The notes under the pieces are model-generated. The model searched no databases, was not told the origin of the DNA, and worked only from the letters and a program-made list of their open reading frames with translations. Positions 30,861 to 35,186 of a stretch of 35,186 bases of DNA are shown piece by piece. Position 1 is the first letter of the stretch, and every line of letters begins with the position of its first letter. The position numbers and the translations under genes are program-made. The stretch lies in NCBI GenBank assembly GCA_031260965.1, contig JAISKK010000097.1:1-35186 (forward strand), read 5' to 3'. This stretch comes from Desulfovibrio sp. (GTDB lineage: Bacteria; Desulfobacterota; Desulfovibrionia; Desulfovibrionales; Desulfovibrionaceae).

Positions 30861-31704
30861 CTTCTCCCCTCCCCAGTCTGTCCGCGGGTAAAACGCCGGG
30901 GAGCCCGGAAATTTTGCGCCGGAGGGACGGCGTATTGCCCTCCCGCTTTCCGAGCAGCGCGGCCAGCGCCTGTCCGGGGTCTTGCCCGGCCATCAGAGAA
31001 GATCCGACCAGACCGGCGTCAAAACCCAGGCCGAGCAATCCATCCAGTCCGGCCCGATCCTCGATGCCGCTGGCGCTGATCCAGAATTCACCCGGCGCTT
31101 TATGAACGATGAGGGTACGCGACACACAAAGGTCAACGGCGAGGCGGCTCAAATCCCGGTTATTGACCTGGATTATGGTCGCCCCCGCCTTACGGGCCAT
31201 ATCCAGGTCAGCCAGATCGAATATCTCCGTAACCGGCTCAAGGCCAAAGTTCAAAGCGGTCCGAATCAGCAGACGCAGCATATCCGCGTCCAGCATACGC
31301 GCGATTAGCAGCAGGGCGGAGGCCGGAGTGGCAGCCGTCTGCTCCACCTGCAGGGGGTGAATGATAAAGTCTTTGCGCAGCAAAGGCAAACCGGGGCCGG
31401 CCATACGCTGCAAATAATCCGGACTGCCCTTGAAGTAAGTTTCTTCGGTCAAAACGGACAAGGCCCCTGCCCCCGCCTCGGCATAAGCCGCCGCGACATC
31501 TTCCGGGGTCCAGCCCAGGTTGATGTCGCCTTTGGAAGGCGAGGCGCGTTTGTACTCGGCTATAACCGGGCGCGCTTTGTCTTGCAGAGAAGCGCGAAAG
31601 GGCGGACGCCCGCCCGCCCGGGGAGGAGGCATAGCGCCACGCGCTGCCAGATCCTCAAGAGCGGCCAATTCCGCCGCCTTGGCAATGCGGAAGCGTTCAA
31701 GCAT
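30853..31704 (-). CDS. trpC: Indole-3-glycerol-phosphate synthase
   Basis: TrpC closes the indole ring. The 283-residue barrel protein has VIAEYKRASPSKGDI with the catalytic lysine, LSVLTEETYFKGS, LLRKDFIIHPLQV, VNNRDL and WISASGIEDR, and LVGSSLMAG for phosphate binding. The C-terminal 30 residues beyond the barrel are an extra low-complexity tail. The ATG at 31704 overlaps the trpGD stop by eight bases; the track start at 31755 adds 17 residues from inside that gene. Its end overlaps trpF by eight bases, so translation is coupled all along the operon. Confidence 0.94.
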   Translation of the reverse strand: MLERFRIAKAAELAALEDLAARGAMPPPRAGGRPPFRASLQDKARPVIAEYKRASPSKGDINLGWTPEDVAAAYAEAGAGALSVLTEETYFKGSPDYLQRMAGPGLPLLRKDFIIHPLQVEQTAATPASALLLIARMLDADMLRLLIRTALNFGLEPVTEIFDLADLDMARKAGATIIQVNNRDLSRLAVDLCVSRTLIVHKAPGEFWISASGIEDRAGLDGLLGLGFDAGLVGSSLMAGQDPGQALAALLGKREGNTPSLRRKISGLPGVLPADRLGRGEDA

Positions 31705-33448
31705 GACCCGGACTCCCCCCCGCGTCCCTGTTATCCACAGCTTGTTCCGGATCAACAGGGGGCTGCTTTATCCCCGCCCATTTTCTCCCCGCGCCCTGAT
31801 CCACGGCCCGCCCGGCTCTTTCCATGGCCTCGCGCATCCGCAGGGGCGCGAAGCCGAGAGCGGGGTCAGCAGCCTCCCCGTCTTCAGGTTCAAGCAGATA
31901 GAGGGCAAAACCGAGATTCAGGGCCAGCATGTCGCGCATGGCTTTGGGACCCTGTCCCTGCAAAAGGGCGCGCAAAATCCTGGCCGCGTCTTCCGGGTCG
32001 CGCACGGCCAGGTCTTTTTCCGCGCAGGGGACAAAGCCGTACTCGGCCGGGTCCAGAAAAGCGGGTTGTATTGCCCCCTGCCGGACAAACAAAATTTCCG
32101 CCTTGCCCATGGGGGTCAGTTCATCATAGCCGCCCGCTCCGTACACCACTGCTCCATCGCCCTGCCCTGCCTGAGCCAGGGTTTCGGCCACCAGAGAAAG
32201 CTGCTCCGGTTCGGCCACGCCCAAAAAATGCAGTCCGGGCTTGCCAGGATTGACCAAAGGACCGAGGACATTGAAAAGGGTGCGCACACCCAGTTCGCGG
32301 CGCACGGGCATAACGTGCCTGAAAGCCGGATGATAGCGGGGCGCGAAGAGAAAAACAAAGCCTTCCTCTTCCAGGGCGCGGGGCACGGACTCGGGCGGAG
32401 TGTCCAGGGGAATGCCGATCTGCTCCAGCACATCGGCGCTGCCGCAACGCGAGGAAACAGAGCGGTTGCCGTGCTTGAGCACCTTGTAGCCCATACCGGC
32501 CAGGCTCAGAGAAACGGCTGTTGAACAGTTGAAAGAACCCTTGCTGTCTCCGCCGGTTCCCACAATATCAATACAATCCTGAGGCACGGGCGGCACGGGG
32601 ACGGCCCTTTCCAGCACAGCCCGGACCGCCTCCCCCACTTCCGCAGCCGTTTCGCCCTTGGCGCGCAGGCCGAGAAGCAACGCCCCCGCCTGGGAGGGGG
32701 GGAGTTCGCCGTCCATAAGTCTGGTAAAGGCCTCACGCGCGGCTTCGGGGCTTAAATCTTCTCCCCTGGCCAGGCTTTCCATAATCGCAGCCATACGTGG
32801 CGGCGCTTTAGGAGGCTGACCTGCCGGAATGGTCCGGATTTCTTCCACACGGCGGTTCGCGCCGACTGCAACCGGGTTGAGCAGGGAGGAGGGGAAGTTA
32901 GCCAGCAGCCGGGGGCCTTCCGGGGTAAGCACGGATTCCGGGTGAAACTGTACTCCGGCCCAGGGCCGGTCGACATAACTCAGGGCCATGACTTCGTTTT
33001 CCGCCGTACGGGCCGTGATCTTGAGCAGTTCAGGGGCATCTTCGGCCCGCACCAGCAGGGAATGATAACGACCCGCCTGCATGGGCCGGGGCAGGCCGCT
33101 GAATATCCCTTGTCCGTCATGCAGTATTTCCGACTGTTTGCCGTGCATGACGCGATCCGCCACTTCCACGCGCGCCCCGGCAAAGTGTCCCAGCACCTGG
33201 TGCCCGAGGCAGACTCCCAGCACCGGAACTGTAGGCGACAAGGCGCGCAGAAATTCCAGGCACAAGCCGGCACTTTCCGGACGGCCCGGTCCCGGCGATA
33301 TGCAGACCATATCCAGGTCCGCGCGCCCGGCCAGTCCCGGCAGGGCGGTATCGTCATTACGGATCACTTCCGGTTCGCGGCCAAGCTGCATGAAAGCCTG
33401 CACGAGATTGAAAGTAAAAGAATCATAATTGTCTATCAGCAGAAACAT
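31697..33448 (-). CDS. trpGD: Fused anthranilate synthase glutaminase (TrpG) and anthranilate phosphoribosyltransferase (TrpD)
   Basis: The 583-residue protein carries two enzymes. Residues 1-190 are the class I glutamine amidotransferase that supplies ammonia to TrpE: LLIDNYDSFTFNL, VCISPGPGRP, GVCLGHQ with the nucleophilic cysteine, and VQFHPES with the catalytic histidine and glutamate. A linker of about 25 residues leads to TrpD (about 215-555), with VGTGGDSKGSFNCST for PRPP, KHGNRSVSSRCGSADVLE and FNVLGPLVNP. The fusion has the same order as in E. coli. The last 30 residues are a Pro/Asp-rich tail. The ATG at 33448 has AGGAGT upstream, overlapping the trpE stop region; the track start at 33643 lies inside trpE. 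Confidence 0.95.
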   Translation of the reverse strand: MFLLIDNYDSFTFNLVQAFMQLGREPEVIRNDDTALPGLAGRADLDMVCISPGPGRPESAGLCLEFLRALSPTVPVLGVCLGHQVLGHFAGARVEVADRVMHGKQSEILHDGQGIFSGLPRPMQAGRYHSLLVRAEDAPELLKITARTAENEVMALSYVDRPWAGVQFHPESVLTPEGPRLLANFPSSLLNPVAVGANRRVEEIRTIPAGQPPKAPPRMAAIMESLARGEDLSPEAAREAFTRLMDGELPPSQAGALLLGLRAKGETAAEVGEAVRAVLERAVPVPPVPQDCIDIVGTGGDSKGSFNCSTAVSLSLAGMGYKVLKHGNRSVSSRCGSADVLEQIGIPLDTPPESVPRALEEEGFVFLFAPRYHPAFRHVMPVRRELGVRTLFNVLGPLVNPGKPGLHFLGVAEPEQLSLVAETLAQAGQGDGAVVYGAGGYDELTPMGKAEILFVRQGAIQPAFLDPAEYGFVPCAEKDLAVRDPEDAARILRALLQGQGPKAMRDMLALNLGFALYLLEPEDGEAADPALGFAPLRMREAMERAGRAVDQGAGRKWAGIKQPPVDPEQAVDNRDAGGSPGHA

Positions 33449-33456
33449 ATGGACTC

Positions 33457-34893
33457 CTATTGCAAAACGCTTTGCCGTATCACTTCGGCCTTGGCGAGGC
33501 ATTCCAGCCATTCTCTTTCCGGTTCGGAATCGTGGACGATCCCGGCCCCGGCCTGCCAGTGTACCCGGCCCGCGCGCACCCAGAGACTGCGGATGATAAT
33601 GCCGAAGTCCAGATGCACAGCGTCCGCATCCAGCCCCAGCCAACCCACCGCGCCGGCATAAGGGCCGCGCGGCGCGTCTTCCTCCTGGGCGATGATTTCC
33701 ATGGCCCGGATCTTGGGCGCTCCGCTGACCGTCCCGGCCGGGAAAGTCGCGGCCGCCACATCCAGGGCGTCCAGACCGGGGGCGAGGTCCGCGCTGATGC
33801 GCGAGGTGAGGTGCATGACATGAGAGAACTTTTCCAGTTCCATGAACCGATCCAGCCTCACGCTGCCGGCTTTGGCTATGCGGCCCAGATCATTACGACC
33901 CAAATCCACAAGCATGACGTGCTCCGCCTTTTCTTTGGGGTCCTGCAAAAGCTCGTCCCCGAAAAAGGCGTCCGCAGCCGGATCCTGGCCGCGCGGCCGG
34001 GTCCCGGCTATGGGGCAAAGGGTAAGGCGATTGGCGGAGCAGCTCACCAGGACTTCAGGGGAGGATCCGAGCAAGGCCCCGTCCGGCAGGGACATATAAA
34101 ACATGTAGGGCGAGGGGTTCATACGCCTGAGCCGCCGGTAAAGATTAAAGGGCTTTTCGACGAGAGGGGCGCTGAACGGCGTGGAGAGCACCACCTGAAT
34201 GCCTTCGCCCTGATGCAGCATTTCCTTGACCCTGGCCACAGCCGCCAGATAACCCGCTTTGCCTTCCGTGCGGGCCGGGCGGATCCGGGCGGCCGGACCA
34301 GCCGGGTCGGTCTCGCCAAAGGCGCTGCTTTGTCCGGGCAAGTCTTTTCCGGTGCCGGCGGGCGGCAGATCCGGCAGGGATTCAAGAGGTTCACCTTCAA
34401 GCAGCAGAGTGATGCGGGTTATCCTGTTGTAGCCGTGATCGAAGACCAGCAGGGAACCGGGCAGGGCAAGGGAAGCCTCGGCCTCGGCCGCAGGCAGGAC
34501 AGAGGCGAGTTTTTTCTCCAGGATGCCGGCCATTCCATAGCCAAGGTAGCCGTAGAACGCTCTGGTGATGGGCGGTTGAGGGTTTTCAGGATCGCCCGTG
34601 ACGGCGAGGCTCCGCAGCAGCGCGCGCAGGCCTTCGGAAAAGGCCTTGCCGGAGTGGGCGGACAGAGAGGCAAGCCTTTTGTCCGCGCTTCTGACCTCCA
34701 GCAGACCGTCCCGGCAAACGACGGAGAGCAGAAAATCCGAGGCTATGATGCTGTAACGGCCCCAGCGGCCGTCCGTCTCCGCGCTTTCCAGAAGTATCCC
34801 CTGTCTGTCTCCCACCAGACGGATAAACATGCCGACCGGGGTTTCCAGATCGCTGTCAAGCAAAGTGCAATGTTGAGCAAGGCGCAATCGCAT
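33457..34893 (-). CDS. trpE: Anthranilate synthase component I
   Basis: TrpE turns chorismate into anthranilate using ammonia from TrpG, the committed step of tryptophan synthesis. The 478-residue protein has an N-terminal regulatory region with LLESAETDGRWGRYSI, near where tryptophan binds in known enzymes, then the catalytic barrel with PSPYMFYM, GSSPEVLV, PIAGTRPRG, HVMLVDLGRNDLGRI, VMHLTSRI, FPAGTVSGAPK and YAGAVGW. The ATG at 34893 has AAGGAGACC upstream; the longer track ORF reads through the attenuator and is an artefact. It is the first structural gene of the operon, about 50 bases after the attenuator. Confidence 0.96.
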   Translation of the reverse strand: MRLRLAQHCTLLDSDLETPVGMFIRLVGDRQGILLESAETDGRWGRYSIIASDFLLSVVCRDGLLEVRSADKRLASLSAHSGKAFSEGLRALLRSLAVTGDPENPQPPITRAFYGYLGYGMAGILEKKLASVLPAAEAEASLALPGSLLVFDHGYNRITRITLLLEGEPLESLPDLPPAGTGKDLPGQSSAFGETDPAGPAARIRPARTEGKAGYLAAVARVKEMLHQGEGIQVVLSTPFSAPLVEKPFNLYRRLRRMNPSPYMFYMSLPDGALLGSSPEVLVSCSANRLTLCPIAGTRPRGQDPAADAFFGDELLQDPKEKAEHVMLVDLGRNDLGRIAKAGSVRLDRFMELEKFSHVMHLTSRISADLAPGLDALDVAAATFPAGTVSGAPKIRAMEIIAQEEDAPRGPYAGAVGWLGLDADAVHLDFGIIIRSLWVRAGRVHWQAGAGIVHDSEPEREWLECLAKAEVIRQSVLQ

Positions 34894-34941
34894 AAAGGTC
34901 TCCTTGTGGCGTAAAATGCTCCAGAGGTCTGGCCGGCGCAC

Positions 34942-34974
34942 AAAAAAGGGGCCGCAAGCGTTGCCTGCGGCCCC
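34942..34974 (-). terminator. trp attenuator terminator
   Basis: On the minus strand, perfect nine-base arms GGGGCCGCA and TGCGGCCCC enclose a nine-base loop and run directly into six T. It lies between the leader peptide ORF and trpE, so it can stop transcription before the structural genes. Part of its 5' arm, GCCGC, can pair with GCGGC in the leader segment holding the second Trp codon, a possible antiterminator. Confidence 0.9.
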
Positions 34975-35006
34975 TGAAACATGCTGTGCTGTCAATTATA
35001 CATGCG

Positions 35007-35114
35007 TCATGGTCGCGAAAAAGAAGCCCGCCGCCAAAGACCCCAGGCGCCTGCAAGGCGGCTGGTAAAAGAAGCGGTCAGGGGGAAGGTTTTCGCGGTC
35101 ATCGACATATTCAT
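35007..35114 (-). CDS. trpL: trp leader peptide
   Basis: This 35-codon ORF is too short for the track. It reads MNMSMTAKTFPL at the start and AGAWGLWRRASFSRP at the end, with Trp codons at positions 24 and 27. It lies between the promoter and the intrinsic terminator ahead of trpE, the arrangement of a ribosome-mediated attenuator: stalling at the Trp codons when charged tRNA-Trp is scarce would free downstream RNA to form an antiterminator. GCCGCC (35057-35062) and GGCGGC (35030-35035) can form the early pause hairpin, with the Trp codons in its loop and 3' arm. Three in-frame ATG codons (35114, 35108, 35102) are possible starts; none has a strong ribosome-binding site. Confidence 0.82.
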   Translation of the reverse strand: MNMSMTAKTFPLTASFTSRLAGAWGLWRRASFSRP

Positions 35115-35131
35115 ATCATCTTGTTTGACAC

Positions 35132-35160
35132 TTTTTAAGGCAGGCTTTTTTGCCTGTCAA
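35132..35160 (-). promoter_or_regulatory. Promoter of the trp operon
   Basis: On the minus strand, a perfect TTGACA (35155-35160) and TAAAAA (35132-35137) are 17 bases apart. The spacer contains CAGGC-aaaaaa-GCCTG, an inverted repeat that could be an operator. Transcription would start near 35125, giving a leader of about 230 bases that contains trpL and the attenuator. Confidence 0.65.
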
Positions 35161-35186
35161 GCAAAAATAACTTGCCTCCGACAGGA

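Noticed and set aside
33460-34914. 484-codon plus-strand ORF opposite trpE
   Set aside because: Antisense shadow with no start signal; trpE is unambiguous.
34893-34995. N-terminal extension of TrpE in the track
   Set aside because: It is translated from the attenuator terminator itself, and a strong ribosome-binding site marks the ATG at 34893.

Overview
The window looks like a chromosomal segment of a GC-rich, anaerobic Desulfovibrio-like bacterium (Desulfovibrionaceae). This is inferred from an Hnd/Hyd-type [FeFe] hydrogenase operon, a glutamine synthetase III, an adhesin-prefix protein of the kind found in that family, and a full set of biosynthetic genes. I could not search a database, so the genus is not proven. 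There is no rRNA, CRISPR array or recognisable insertion sequence.

Layout. Bases 1-2020 are an accessory-looking, AT-richer stretch: a 70-residue XRE regulator and a 335-residue secreted-adhesin-like protein, with operator-like palindromes over their promoter regions and two related terminator-like elements on either side of the second gene. Bases 2034-8336, mostly plus strand, hold a MATE exporter, a tRNA-Glu(CUC) on the minus strand, a small membrane protein, yraN, rsmI, the PTS phosphocarriers ptsH and ptsI, and smpB. Between ptsH and ptsI a 53-bp tandem duplication has made an extra coupled mini-ORF. Bases 8447-15923 are one minus-strand block: a 35-residue basic protein, an FmdB-type zinc ribbon, purB, pyrE, an L,D-transpeptidase with two NTF2-like domains, a coupled membrane protein, and glnS. 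Bases 16079-16633 encode a SLOG-like Rossmann protein.

Bases 16737-20117 (minus) hold a sigma-54 activator lacking a sensor domain, followed 27 bp later by glnN (GSIII). Divergent from it, 20323-23781 encodes one 1152-residue protein joining a PD-ExK nuclease motif to an N6-adenine-type DNA methyltransferase, an MmeI-like single-chain restriction-modification candidate. Bases 23873-28115 (minus) are a three-gene hydrogenase operon, hndA-hndC-hndD, with its own intrinsic terminator. The second gene appears to be an HndB-HndC fusion.

Bases 28253-35160 (minus) are a complete tryptophan operon, trpL-E-GD-C-F-B-A. Genes overlap by 4 or 8 bases at most junctions, and trpG is fused to trpD. Upstream of trpE are a promoter, a 35-codon leader ORF with two nearby Trp codons, and an intrinsic terminator: a ribosome-mediated attenuator.

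The most unusual items are the ptsH/ptsI duplication, the transpeptidase with duplicated NTF2-like domains, the regulator/adhesin-like pair with its matching palindromes and terminators, the solitary MmeI-like enzyme, and the trp attenuator. Long antisense ORFs in the track were treated as shadows.
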